From positions 620,001-684,000 of the forward strand of contig NC_018419.1 in assembly GCF_000287335.1 (NCBI RefSeq): a DNA stretch of 64,000 nt, in the 5' to 3' direction. The notes beneath the pieces were generated by a model. The model was not told the DNA's origin and made no database searches. It saw only the letters and a list, made by a program, of their open reading frames with translations. Source of the stretch: a secondary endosymbiont of Ctenarytaina eucalypti (GTDB lineage Bacteria > Pseudomonadota > Gammaproteobacteria > Enterobacterales > Enterobacteriaceae). Each line of letters opens with the position of its first letter. Positions within the stretch are counted from its first letter, which is position 1. Below, piece by piece: positions 1 to 10,260 of this stretch. A program made the translations under genes and the position numbers.

Positions 1-1458
1 ATCTTGCGTTCCTTGTTTCTTTTATATTCTATAATAAAGAGTTTGTCGTGGAGACATGACTCGCGCATACTTGCTCGTTGCAAAATCGTAGAGCCACTCT
101 AGCCTCTTCTTGTATTGCTTGGTGGCGCTGTAGTCGTTATGGATTTTTATCCTCTAACTTAGAGGCGAAGAGGCACCGTCCCTCACGCTTAAGTGATGTA
201 TTATGTATTAGGTGCGCAAGGAACGAGCCTTGCCTGTCTTCCTTAAAATTTAGCAGCAACATACAGTGATTTTCTACAGGCAAGATTAAGGGCAGGAAAA
301 GGAAGATGCTGTAGTATGGGTATTCACACATACCTACACCCGATAGACAGTCTAATTATTAAGGGATATAAATGGCTATTAAAGATGTCTATTGCATCGA
401 GATGCTCATGTTGATAGAGTTTTGATTCTCTCATTGCGATGAGACCATGACTCTATAAAATGCATGGAAATATTTGGTCAGGATCCGCTGTACTCAGTAA
501 AATTCTTTCAACACGCGGCCACTATGGCAAAGAAAAAATTTACAATCAGCAAAAATAAATAATCTACTTAAAACACACCCCTGAAGCAGCGCGGTGCTTT
601 TGCAGCATCAATGGTTTACTCACCCATCTTGCAGCATGGACAGAGCGCGCTTTTCTTAGATAACGTGTCCGGCCGTTTTTTCTGCTGAAATATACCGATT
701 CCTACGATTACTATCGTAGCAATAATAAACATAAGTGTATAGTATCTCGAAAAGAGCTTTACAGAGTTGCATGGTTTCAATGTTTACAACGATGTACCTA
801 ATACTACAATACCAAGAGTATATTTTGGCTTACTATACTGCAAAAAGAGCATGAATATTATTTATTAATAACTTTAATACGCCGTGCACCCACTCATGAC
901 GTTATGGATAACACTGCACTAAAAAATGTTGGCAAAGAAAAAGAACATCACAGCAGTATGCTGTGAACACATGAAGAGCAGGGCTGAGTCTCTATCTGGC
1001 ACTAAATAGCAAGACACATGAATGAACGCGGCATTGATTTATCGCATAGTAAACCCGCTGGACAATCAGGAAAGTAATTAATACGGGCGCCTATTCTCAG
1101 CGTAACTGTAGATAATGAGAGTCTGAAGAAGACAATCGCGTTTTTTATCCTCTACTCTACTTAGAGTATATAGTATTGTCGGTTTATATTCTAATCGTCA
1201 CTAAGTAGTAGATTTTTAATCCGGCCCCTTTTAATTTTTAAAAGCATCCAGAAGGTTTGCAAGAACCTCTTAATGAATATTTTCATATCAATCAGTTCAG
1301 ATAACATCTGACTGATTTTTCGTCTGGAGACATAGAGAAACGGCAAGTAGCTCTCTACTCCTTTCAAAAATGAAAGACCACCGTCTGATGTGAAAGTTTT
1401 TTGTAGCAAGAATCGGCACGCCTTAGCAGAAATTACACTTATGCCGAGACATGCCACA
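1..1458. other. Gene-free spacer before fabA
   Basis: AT-rich sequence with stops in all frames. Open frames here are short and lack a ribosome site or family resemblance. In E. coli rmf lies next to fabA on the opposite strand; I looked for its small basic protein and could not see it. I take this as eroded former coding DNA. Confidence 0.6.
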
Positions 1459-1977
1459 TTAGAAGATAGTGGCATCTTTAAACAGACCGACCTTCAAATC
1501 ACTGGCAATATAAATGATCCTTCCATCGCATAGGACTTCTCCATCAGCCATGCCCATTAACAGTTTTCGATTAATGATGCGACGAAAATGGATTCGATAG
1601 GTGACTTGTTTCGCACTTGGTAAAATCTGCCCGGTAAATTTTACCTCACCTACCCCAAGCGCGCGACCTCTTCCTTCACCGGACAGCCATCCTAAATAGA
1701 AACCCACCAACTGCCACATAGCATCCAGACCCAAACAGCCGGGCATTACCGGATCTCCGATAAAATGGCAGCCGAAGAACCACATATCCGGGTGAATATC
1801 TAGCTCTGCTTCCACGAAACCTTTATGGTACTTACCCCCATCTTCGTTCATTTTAACTACCCGATCCATCATCAGCATATTCGGTGCCGGCAATTTTGGC
1901 CCCTCTTTTCCGAACAGTTCGCCGCGGCTAGACGCCAAAAGATCTTCTTTAGTATAGAATGAGCGTTTATTTACCAT
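1459..1977 (-). CDS. fabA: 3-hydroxydecanoyl-[ACP] dehydratase/isomerase FabA
   Basis: Dehydrates 3-hydroxyacyl-ACP and isomerises the trans-2-decenoyl product to cis-3, the branch point of anaerobic unsaturated fatty acid synthesis in the cytoplasm. The protein has 172 residues, the same length as E. coli FabA, and is near-identical through the active-site helix [20 protein letters not shown], with catalytic His71 and Asp85 both present. The ATG start has a GAGA-type ribosome site and the first residues (MVNKR) match the family. It lies 65 bp downstream of ycbZ on the same strand, the enterobacterial order. Nothing suggests decay. FabB would be needed to use its product and is not in this window. 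Confidence 0.97.
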   Translation of the reverse strand: MVNKRSFYTKEDLLASSRGELFGKEGPKLPAPNMLMMDRVVKMNEDGGKYHKGFVEAELDIHPDMWFFGCHFIGDPVMPGCLGLDAMWQLVGFYLGWLSGEGRGRALGVGEVKFTGQILPSAKQVTYRIHFRRIINRKLLMGMADGEVLCDGRIIYIASDLKVGLFKDATIF

Positions 1978-2042
1978 ATTTCTCTAAACCTTAAATATTG
2001 ATTCCCAATCATTACCCGACATATAGGGCACTAACAATACTC

Positions 2043-3794
2043 TTAGCGATCCTTGAGCCAGTTTAAACAGCGGAGACCCCAAGGAAAACGTTGCCCTTCA
2101 TGCAGATTAATATTGGCTATACGCTTGCGTATCGCCGCGAGCAGGCTAGGATGCTTTTCGTGGTTAAATGGCATGGAAATCAAGATTTCTAATGCCTCAT
2201 CAATAGTTCGAACTGCCCAAAGAGAAAAGTCTCCTGTACGCACTGCCTCGATGACATCGTCATTGAGGCAAAGATGGCGCACATTGGCACTAGGAAGAAT
2301 CACTCCTTGTTTCCCGGTCAGCTCGCGTGCCTGGCAAAGGGAAAAGAAGCCTTCTATTTTCTCGTTGATGCCGCCGATGGCCTGTACGTGGCCAAATTGA
2401 TCCACGGATCCAGTAACAGCCATTTGCTGATTAATAGGTTGATCCGCTAAGGCACTAATCAGTGCTACCCCTGCCGCTAGCGCGGCGCTATCACCGTCTA
2501 CTTCGCCATAAGACTGCTCAAAAACCAGCGAAGCTGAAAAAGGGAACTGTTGCTTAAGATCCAGCGCTGAAATTAAAAATGCCTGCATGATTAGCATGCT
2601 TTTAGCATGAAGATTTCCGCCTAATTCTACTTTGCGCTCAATGTCGTTAATTTCTCCATCACCCCCATGCACAACACAGCTAATACGCAAAGGCGCGCCG
2701 AATGCTAGAGGGTGACCCGGACAATCGAGCACAGACAGCGCATTGACTTGGCCGACGACCTGTCCCTCCGTTGCCACTACGATCTGCCCTTCGGTAATCT
2801 CATATTGCATACGCTCGATGAGATAACTCTCGCGCCACATCCGGTTACGCTTACTCTCGGTAAAAGCCGAGCCGGTTAACTCCTGCTGCGAGCTATGCAA
2901 CGCAGCTTCTTTTAGCCGGCGAATGATCCACTGCGGACACAGCGGTAGCTGGCACTTATCTCCACTGAAGCGAACTGACTGTCGAACTAGCGCTGGCCAT
3001 GCATCAGCGCTTAGTAGCGGTAAGCCCTGGCGCTGCGCAAGCGTGTTTACCCAAGTGCACCATTGGGTCATCTTTTGCGCGTCTGAAGTACGTAATTCGG
3101 ACTCAAATTCCCCATACAACGCCAAACACATCAGCTCGGGCTCCACATTGTTTAAGGCAGCTAACCCTTCACGATCACCGACTACGATAAGCCGTAAGTT
3201 CAGCGGCATCGATGGTACGGATACCGGCAATGGACGGCGTTCATCCGCAGGATGCCAATCAAAGCGCTGCTGTAAGATCATCCGTTTGAGCCGCAGCCAG
3301 AGAAATGGTTGGCTGATTATCGTGCGTGCACCGACGATAAGAACACCGCCGTTGACGCGATGTACTAGACCTGGATGAAGATTGATGGTGTCGTGATAAT
3401 AGCTAAGCGTGCCAAACAGCCGCTCATACTCAACCCAGGCCTCCCAGACGCAGGTGGAGCGAGCAGCAAAATTATCGTCTACATTAATTGCAGGCTGTTC
3501 ACTGACATTCATACCGCTTACGATATAGCGGCTACCGACTGGCTGATCTGACTCTGGCAAAATCTGCTTAACCGTCTCAGAAATGAGCTGAAGATATTCT
3601 TCTTCCTCTTGTGCCATCAGCACCATAAAACGGTTCGGCGAGTGTGCATAGCAAAACCGTGTCAACCCGTCCGTGAGACGGGCTTGAATCGTCTCTAACG
3701 GAGAAGTCAGAGGCGAGAAGGGTTTTTCAAATACCTCCTTGAAACTGGCCAGATCGGGCAGTAAATGTTTCCATGCTAATTTTTTGTTAGTCAC
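2043..3794 (-). CDS. ycbZ: Lon-like ATP-independent protease homologue YcbZ (LonH)
   Basis: 583 residues, matching E. coli YcbZ (586) end to end. The C-terminal part carries a Lon-type Ser-Lys dyad: Ser436 in EVDGDSAALA and Lys479 in GGINEKIEGFF. The N-terminal part is the degenerate ATPase-like region of the LonB/YcbZ family; I see no clean Walker A. The family is a putative cytoplasmic protease of unclear substrate. The start is GTG (protein MTNKKLAW), matching the family start, but no convincing ribosome site precedes it. The gene sits directly upstream of fabA. Survival of a full-length, motif-intact copy amid so much decay suggests selection. Confident of family, not of substrate. Confidence 0.93.
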   Translation of the reverse strand: MTNKKLAWKHLLPDLASFKEVFEKPFSPLTSPLETIQARLTDGLTRFCYAHSPNRFMVLMAQEEEEYLQLISETVKQILPESDQPVGSRYIVSGMNVSEQPAINVDDNFAARSTCVWEAWVEYERLFGTLSYYHDTINLHPGLVHRVNGGVLIVGARTIISQPFLWLRLKRMILQQRFDWHPADERRPLPVSVPSMPLNLRLIVVGDREGLAALNNVEPELMCLALYGEFESELRTSDAQKMTQWCTWVNTLAQRQGLPLLSADAWPALVRQSVRFSGDKCQLPLCPQWIIRRLKEAALHSSQQELTGSAFTESKRNRMWRESYLIERMQYEITEGQIVVATEGQVVGQVNALSVLDCPGHPLAFGAPLRISCVVHGGDGEINDIERKVELGGNLHAKSMLIMQAFLISALDLKQQFPFSASLVFEQSYGEVDGDSAALAAGVALISALADQPINQQMAVTGSVDQFGHVQAIGGINEKIEGFFSLCQARELTGKQGVILPSANVRHLCLNDDVIEAVRTGDFSLWAVRTIDEALEILISMPFNHEKHPSLLAAIRKRIANINLHEGQRFPWGLRCLNWLKDR

Positions 3795-6239
3795 AATGAT
3801 AAATAACGTCGCTGTTCAGGGAACCGCTGATTATACAAGAATAGATATTGCTTCGCCTCGACCTACATAACTACCTTGCAGGGGAAATTTGTACTATAGT
3901 TGAACTAAACACTTCTTTAGTGATTGCATTAACATTACGATAACTAGATGAGTAATAACCGCATATTTTCTTGATCATTTCACGCATGACTCAGAGTGAA
4001 TGAGAAGGGGTTAACAACCATGCATCATTTTTGTTGAAAAATGCATTATATACTTTTGGCTCAAAGAGCCGAAAGATCTTTTCAATATATAATAAAATAT
4101 GATGTCTTATCATGGCATCACACTATACTGCGATGCATGTTTCATGGCGATGCCACTTATCTCGAGTAAGCTATTTTTATAAGGTCTTAGTGCATAACAT
4201 GAAAGTAGAGAGCGCCATTTTTTACTAAACAAATAGTATAAAATATTCTGATTCAATAAAGAAAAGACTCGCATCATTCAGTCTTGTTAGAAAACAACAG
4301 ACCCGAGATGAGCGTAACTGCCATTAAAGATGCGTAGTAAAATAACAGTCTAATGCTTGGTTATTTAACAAACCCTACCTATATCACACAGTTATCTTAT
4401 TCTTCTACTGATAACACCTCAGAAGCCTACGAGAAAAACCTTATGGTGTTTGATTTTTAAAAAATCAATGATTTTACGAGATAAATACAATTCATGTCAT
4501 GACCTGTATTAGAATTCTATCTCTCCATCTGATGAGTGTATTCTTTCGGACGATACGTGATGCACTTGACAGTGAATAATTCAGGATCCGTCAGTAATCA
4601 CGCAAACTACATCATAAGGCTCGGCTAGTATCAGGAACATATTAAGAAAGCAGTCATCTCTTGTCTCTTACAACATCGTCTCTAGCGAGCCATAAGAATA
4701 TTTACGCACCCATGCATTCATTATCTTTCACAATCATTATATTCGACTCATGTTGGAAATGTAACGTAGGAGAGAGCAGTAGTTCCTATGTATTAGCTAT
4801 CTCTACGTCTTCACCAGAGCTGGGAGGTGATAACTCGCACCCTCAAGACAGCTCTGCGCTGTCTGACCGACTCGGTTCAATTGCTGATAGAACGATGAAA
4901 ATATTTTTTTGAACAAAGCGAAATTTAAGTGATTATTAATGCAGCTAATTACATGTGTATTAAAAATTTCAAAAAATAGCATCTATGGAAAAGTTAAGTT
5001 TTCTAATGTTCATTAGAACGACTGATAGCAAAGCACGTAAGAAGCGCAGTTCCCTGACAGAATATTAGAGATGCATCAACTATTTCTGCATAGATAGAAA
5101 AAAGTGCTCTAGGGCATAGCGATAAGATCCGGGACGATATCAGATAGATCAACGTTCACTATGCTAATGATGCAATAGGTGCTCAGCCTTTCGTGAATGC
5201 ATAAGAAGAATTTTTTGACGCATATGTAAACATACGGTACTATTTTGAAGATAAGACGAGTTTTCTTTTCTGAACAAGAGAGTAAAGAAAAGTTATACAC
5301 GCAGACACATGTCGACATGTAGTGCAGTGACCTATCTAGTCACTGTGATAACTCCGGCCTTACATTTTTTGGTGAATACACATAAAGAAACTAATCAAAA
5401 AACATAGAGATAGGAAAGTCATAGACATCAGATACATCTGGAAATAGACATCGGTACTAGATAAAATTTTATTTATGCTATTTGCTCCCATAGCAGTTCT
5501 ATAAAAATACCAAATTGATCTGATGTCATGAAACAACCCCTATAACGTGCGAAAATCCTCGCCTAATAATGCTAACCAGACACATGACTTTTTATGTGAT
5601 GTACTGTTGAGGAAAAATCAAGTTGGTTATGTGCCCACTAGCTGGATATGGCATAGTCGCCAGCTCCATCCGATTGGCCTAGCTAATTAGTTGCAATCAG
5701 CATCTGAGTGGCAGTTATGATACTCGGGGGGGAAACTCGTGCGCTTTCACCGCAACTCACTATCTAACAAGATTGTCTGCTGTCTTATAATAATTCCTGG
5801 CAGTTCACTGAATCTATGTGACTATGATGCACCGAGCAGCTCAGAGAGGGTAAGGATCACGATACGTAATTGGGTTGCGATGTTAGGCATACCGAACACC
5901 TTCGCATCTTGTACAGCATCTCTTCTAGCAGTATGCTTTCACCTAATCTAGTGGATTTCATCAATTCATGCTTACATCACATATCTTTCTTATAACATCT
6001 TTTCCAAAATAAACGATGATATATGACAAGATGATTCAATCGAATATTATAAGCTACCACTAGCGTCAAATCTTAATCACCATCACGGTTACTATATGGT
6101 TAGCTGGCGAAAGATAGAACAAATGAGGAAACAATGCTAACACGCATGCCTAACTTGGCTAACTGAGTTGACATGACAAAACAAAAAACTACCGATAAAT
6201 TCAAAGTTAACGTAAGGTTAGCACTGACTAATTTGACGC
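3795..6239. other. Gene-free spacer between ycbZ and serS
   Basis: About 2.4 kb with stops in every frame. In E. coli matP follows ycbZ divergently and rarA precedes serS; neither protein could be read here. The only clear structure is one arm (4407-4442) of a long inverted repeat, described separately. A TTGACA lies at 6168-6173, but no good -10 sits at normal spacing. Confidence 0.6.
4407..4442 (+). repeat. Left arm of a 36-bp inverted repeat flanking serS
   Basis: This segment equals the reverse complement of 7863-7898 at 35 of 36 positions; the single difference is a C/T at position 4415. Weaker similarity continues about 10 bp past 4442 (ATGGTGTT here, ATGATATT in the other copy, after a 2-nt gap). 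Its centre holds AGAAGCCTACGAGAAAAACC. No open frame is conserved. Confidence 0.9.
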
Positions 6240-6263
6240 GCGGCCCTCGATATAGAGGGCCGC
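6240..6263 (+). other. GC-rich stem-loop upstream of serS
   Basis: GCGGCCCTC (6240-6248), a 6-nt loop GATATA, then GAGGGCCGC (6255-6263): nine perfect GC-rich pairs inside AT-rich DNA, 56 bp before the serS start. No T-run follows, so a standard intrinsic terminator is unlikely. It may be the old terminator of a lost upstream gene or a structure in the serS leader. Confidence 0.7.
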
Positions 6264-6319
6264 GGCCATAGCCTGACAGCGTTCATGTACATTAGATAAC
6301 CATAAAGCACAGGACTAAT

Positions 6320-7675
6320 ATGCTCGATCCTAATCTACTGCGTAACGAGCTCAACGCAGTCGCCGAAAAATTAGCTCGCAGGAACTTTAGACTAGATGTA
6401 ACGACCTTACACCAGCAGGAAAGGTGCCGAAAAGCACTCCAGGTAAAAACCGAAAATCTACAGGCTGAACGCAAGAGTCGCTCCAAGGCAATTGGCATCG
6501 TGAAATCGTACGGGCAAAATATTGACTTGCTTCGCAAGCAGGGCAATCAGCTAAGTGAACGTTTAAGCGCCACCAAGACTGAACTAAACATCCTTCAGGG
6601 AACAATCCGCAACTACATGCTATTGCTGCCCAATATTCCCGCCGACGAGGTTCCCGACGGCTTAAATGAAAATGACAATCGAGAAGTCTCTCGCTGGGGC
6701 GAGCCCCGCCAATACAGCTTTCCCATTCTCGACCACATAGAGTTAGGAAACATAGCTAACGGTCTTGATTTTTCTGCAGCGATGAAGCTAACCGGTGCGC
6801 GCTTTGTCGTAATGCGTGGCCAAATTGCTCGCCTTCACCGCGCGCTAACTCAGTTTATGTTAGATCTACATACTGAAAAGCACGGCTATCTGGAGCATAA
6901 TCTGCCCTGTCTGGTGAATCGGGCCTCACTATATAACACTGGTCAATTACCAAAATTTACCGAGGATCTTTTTTATACGTATCCTCTTAGAAAAGATGTA
7001 AACACTCGAGGCTATGTGCTGATCCCAAGTGCGGAAGTACCACTGATAAACTTGATACGCGACGAGATCTTGGAGGAAGACGCACTGCCGCTTAAAATAA
7101 CCGCTCATACGCCGTGTTTTCGCTCTGAAGCTGGCTCGTACGGGCGTGATACTCGCGGTCTCATTCGCTTGCACCAGTTCGAAAAAGTAGAGCTGGTGCA
7201 GGTGGTCATCCCTGGGGAGTCGATGCAAGCACTAGAGGAGATGACAGGTCATGCCGAAAAGGTGCTACGGTTGCTGCAACTGCCGTACCGAAAAGTGCTT
7301 CTATGTACTGGTGAGATGGGATTCTCATCCTGTAAAACCTACGACTTAGAAGTCTGGCTGCCCGCGCAGAATACTTACCGTGAAATTTCTTCTTGCTCGA
7401 ACGTCGGAGACTTCCAGGCGCGACGCATGAGGGCACGTTACCGTAGCCAACAGGATAAAAAACTACAGCTGGTGCATACACTAAACGGCTCTGGTCTAGC
7501 AGTTGGTCGTACGTTGGTAGCGGTACTAGAAAATTATCAGTTGGCTGATGGTCGTATTAAAATACCCACAGCACTACAGCCGTATATGAACGGTCTGACC
7601 CATATCGACCACAATTATGACAAGCGCAAGGCGCCAATGAAGAGGTCTTGTTTTACGCAGAAGTATGCATGCTAA
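6320..7675 (+). CDS. serS: Seryl-tRNA synthetase, C-terminally extended
   Basis: Charges tRNA-Ser (and tRNA-Sec where present) with serine in the cytoplasm. It has the N-terminal coiled-coil arm (residues about 1-105, [20 protein letters not shown]), class II motif 2 at about 267-287 ([14 protein letters not shown]) and motif 3 at about 391-406 ([11 protein letters not shown]). The family normally ends at NGLEYIG, residue 430 in E. coli. Here NGLTHID is followed by 21 extra, partly basic residues ending QKYAC, so the original stop appears to have mutated to CAC and translation runs to the next TAA. The core looks intact. The ATG start matches the family. Confidence 0.97.
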   Translation: MLDPNLLRNELNAVAEKLARRNFRLDVTTLHQQERCRKALQVKTENLQAERKSRSKAIGIVKSYGQNIDLLRKQGNQLSERLSATKTELNILQGTIRNYMLLLPNIPADEVPDGLNENDNREVSRWGEPRQYSFPILDHIELGNIANGLDFSAAMKLTGARFVVMRGQIARLHRALTQFMLDLHTEKHGYLEHNLPCLVNRASLYNTGQLPKFTEDLFYTYPLRKDVNTRGYVLIPSAEVPLINLIRDEILEEDALPLKITAHTPCFRSEAGSYGRDTRGLIRLHQFEKVELVQVVIPGESMQALEEMTGHAEKVLRLLQLPYRKVLLCTGEMGFSSCKTYDLEVWLPAQNTYREISSCSNVGDFQARRMRARYRSQQDKKLQLVHTLNGSGLAVGRTLVAVLENYQLADGRIKIPTALQPYMNGLTHIDHNYDKRKAPMKRSCFTQKYAC

Positions 7676-7862
7676 GTGTGTTTCGCAAAAAAATACAGCG
7701 GCTTATATTCGTTAATGCAATCCAAGCATACTACGAACCACATAGTGGTCTACTGTATAATTAAAGAAGAATATAATTCTATTCAAGGCAAGAGGCTATT
7801 AGCAGGAGACGGAAGCACCTATTTTTTATTCAAAAGATATTATCTCTTTCATAATATCATAA

Positions 7863-7898
7863 AAGGTTTTTCTCGTAGGCTTCTGAGGTATTATCAGT
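7863..7898 (-). repeat. Right arm of a 36-bp inverted repeat flanking serS
   Basis: Reverse complement of 4407-4442 with one mismatch. The two arms are 3.4 kb apart and face each other across serS. Two neutral sequences in such eroded DNA should not stay this similar, so either the duplication is recent or something preserves it. Confidence 0.9.
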
Positions 7899-8191
7899 GC
7901 TCGAGCAAACCCTGTTCCAGGTACTGCATCATCTTTCACCATATTTTTACCATAGTTTTGGCAATCAACAAGGGCAGGCCTTGTGCGACAAACTTTTCAA
8001 CCATCTTTCGACGTTTTTCTACAGTGATGCCCTATACTCTTACTAATCATCGGCAGGCTTACAGTGCAAGAATCATTAAAAAAATGGCTACAAACTATGT
8101 CTGAAGATAAAAAATCACGCCCTTAGGATGCTATTCGCAATCAGCAATGACCTAAACATAACTTATTGAGAATTATTGTAGTTCATGAACC

Positions 8192-8237
8192 ACGGAGTAA
8201 CCAGCCCCTAACCCCGATTAGGGTACCCCAGCTCCGT
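8192..8237. other. Nested stem-loop in spacer
   Basis: Outer stem ACGGAG (8192-8197) with CTCCGT (8232-8237); inner stem CCCTAA (8206-8211) with TTAGGG (8218-8223). Both are perfect, nested, and lie in an unusually GC-rich island. It is too short for a tRNA and has no T-run. Function unknown; chance folding is possible. Confidence 0.45.
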
Positions 8238-9404
8238 TCGGTCTCTAACTTTTCTTGCGTACATGCATAATATTAGGAAGCAACCTATATATAGGCTGGT
8301 ATCAGCTTCGGCGCGTGTTGAGTGATGATAAGACTGATTAAATAAATGAATGTTACGCATTAGGATCAGTGTACTAATGAGTCTCTTCAGCGTAATATTA
8401 TGAACTTACACCTCAAAAAAATCACGACATATATAAAATGACAAGCGTTGTCTATTACACATACATAGCAGAACCGAACAATTCTGCATTATTCAATAAA
8501 GTCAATTCTACGTTTCACCGCACAATCCATTTTTTGAATCGATAGCGTGAATGCTTTTATTAAAACATCACGTTGAAACATCACGCACTATTTCGCGCTT
8601 TTTAGTCATGCAAAAAAGACAAGTAAAGAATAATAGGCAGGAGTGATCAAAAGCAACTTTAGCGAGCATGAAGTCGAACGTGTTGAGATATACAACATCA
8701 TTAGCAAACTTTCTACAATTGACATTCTTTCATTGGGCTCTTATAGTCACACCAATAAAACATGGAAAGAAATATCTATCAGTCTTTATGCTACAAATAG
8801 AAAACATTGAATAGCTCAAAAAGGTAACATATCAATTCGTCTAAAGGTTCGTTAGATTTCGTCTAACTCACACACCCTGCACCAAGTACATAATCGGCTC
8901 AGCGCCACTAAGAGCGCGCTGTTGTATGAAACTGTTTTCACGTCTTTACAAGACAAATACTCAAGAAGAATCATAATTTGCGTAAAGAAAAAAGACCACC
9001 TGCTAATAGCAGGCAAGAGATAACGGACGAGATCAGGATGAACCTAAACACTTGCATATTTTAATATGTCAAAAGAATATAAACAGAAAAAGTATGTGAT
9101 AATGCACAGGTTATAATTTAGCTTCATTCTTGATTCGTTACGATGTTGTTGTCCTGTCTCAGACATGAAAATAAGGATGCATAGTTATATATTAACTAAT
9201 CATTGTATTATTTTTCCCTTTTTTTAAAAAAATATACATAGTTTGATGTGAGCCTGAAAGTGCAGGGTATGTGAGCTACAATGTACGGTAGCCGTCAAAG
9301 ATTATTTTCTATTAATAGCTGTTTTCGAAAAAAACAAATAAGCCTGCTATGCCATAAAGCAAGCTTAGTAAGCCATGCTCTACTTTTTGGCAATATAGCC
9401 TTTT

Positions 9405-9530
9405 CTTATCCTGGATAACGTTATGATTTAGCGTTGGAGAGCGCTCGCATCAATAAATCGATAACATCAGCATTCTTTAATGAATCTTAATACCCGATTC
9501 AGAATAAGCAATGATTACAAGTATATTCAA
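9405..9530 (-). pseudogene. aroE: aroE remnant (shikimate dehydrogenase N-terminus)
   Basis: Starting at a TTG that overlaps the tsaC stop codon, the minus strand reads [17 protein letters not shown] followed by a stop. This resembles the AroE start [20 protein letters not shown], sharing I-A-x-S-x-S and I-H in register. Past the stop the same frame continues LMLSIY, stop, then SPTLNHNVIQ, resembling the AroE stretch around HPYGRVLAPINDFIN. tsaC-aroE is the standard enterobacterial order. At least two in-frame stops and a three-residue gap kill it; the rest of the 270-residue protein is unreadable. Confidence 0.6.
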
Positions 9531-10099
9531 CCCTGACGAATCAAGTCGCCGCTCAGTGCATCGCGAATTTCAGAAGGATTATCACGCCCTTCTACGACTT
9601 CGTTGAAGACTGGGAAAGCGACTCCTAATTGGTCATGCACTTCGGCAGTGGTGCGCGCTGGAGGCATGCCGGTCAGATTGGCGCTGGTAGACACCAATGG
9701 CTTACCGAATGCCAGGCAAAGACGGCGGACAGGTTCAAATGCACTATTACGTACCGCTAGTGATGCGTATTGACCCGTCAACCAGTACGGGGCTGTAGGA
9801 TGTGCTGGCATCACCCAAGTGACAGGGCCGGGCCAACGCGAAAAGATGCGCTCCCGTACAGTATTATCTAATGCGCTTTCGTCAATATAATCCGTGAGCT
9901 GGGCATAATGACCCGCAACTAAAATCAACCCTTTTTGCCAAGATCTCCGTTTTAGCTTGAGCAGCGCCTGAACCGCAATTTCGCTGTCCGGATCGCAACC
10001 CAGCCCGAATACGGCTTCTGTCGGATAAGCGATAACCCGCTGCTTGCGCAGCACGGTCAATAAACTTTTTATATCAAGTAAGGTAGATGTATGCTGCAT
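9527..10099 (-). CDS. tsaC: Threonylcarbamoyl-AMP synthase TsaC
   Basis: Makes threonylcarbamoyl-AMP from threonine, bicarbonate and ATP for the universal t6A37 tRNA modification. The 190-residue form starting at the internal ATG ([14 protein letters not shown]) equals E. coli TsaC in length; an upstream in-frame start at 10138 would add 13 residues without family support. YrdC-fold motifs are present: [57 protein letters not shown]. One oddity is the stretch VRNSAFEPV where relatives have VRVTDHPLV. The neighbours yrdD (upstream) and aroE (downstream) are dead, so only the essential member of the cluster survived. Confidence 0.95.
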   Translation of the reverse strand: MQHTSTLLDIKSLLTVLRKQRVIAYPTEAVFGLGCDPDSEIAVQALLKLKRRSWQKGLILVAGHYAQLTDYIDESALDNTVRERIFSRWPGPVTWVMPAHPTAPYWLTGQYASLAVRNSAFEPVRRLCLAFGKPLVSTSANLTGMPPARTTAEVHDQLGVAFPVFNEVVEGRDNPSEIRDALSGDLIRQG

Positions 10100-10115
10100 G
10101 ATATTGTTTCTATAC

Positions 10116-10260
10116 CTACCTGTGCTGGCTTTTAGCAAAACAAAACTGCTTTAACGCTACGGGCGGTATTTCTTCATCAAGAGATGGACATGGGCGTATG
10201 ATGAGGTCCCTCACGCGAACTGATTATTGTGGCGTGACTGCAGTCCCGATATTGTGTATT
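10116..10260 (-). pseudogene. yrdD: yrdD remnant (topoisomerase I-like zinc-finger protein, C-terminus)
   Basis: Immediately upstream of tsaC the minus strand has a 35-codon open stretch (10119-10223) ending [20 protein letters not shown] and then SQHR before a stop. It resembles the E. coli YrdD C-terminus, where a CPEC zinc knuckle is followed by GVKHFCASKQC; the CP and FC pairs and the spacing roughly match, but two of the four cysteines are gone. A stop precedes the stretch at 10224-10226. yrdD directly upstream of tsaC is the enterobacterial order. The assignment rests on synteny plus weak similarity. Confidence 0.42.

Larger units (their letters stand above)
7676..9404. other. Gene-free spacer after serS
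   Basis: Eroded AT-rich DNA. A 142-codon open frame beginning with GTG directly behind the serS stop has low-complexity, tyrosine/isoleucine-rich content, no ribosome site and contains the right arm of the inverted repeat; I do not accept it as a gene. A nested stem-loop lies at 8192-8237 and is listed separately. Confidence 0.6.

Noticed and set aside
1191-1475. 94-codon frame overlapping the fabA 3' end
   Set aside because: No ribosome site, no homology, overlaps a real gene.
2053-3378. Long plus-strand frames inside ycbZ and other genes
   Set aside because: Antisense shadows of real coding sequence without their own signals.
7676-8104. 142-codon frame directly after serS
   Set aside because: Starts with GTG on the stop boundary, no ribosome site, low-complexity content, and it runs through one arm of the inverted repeat.
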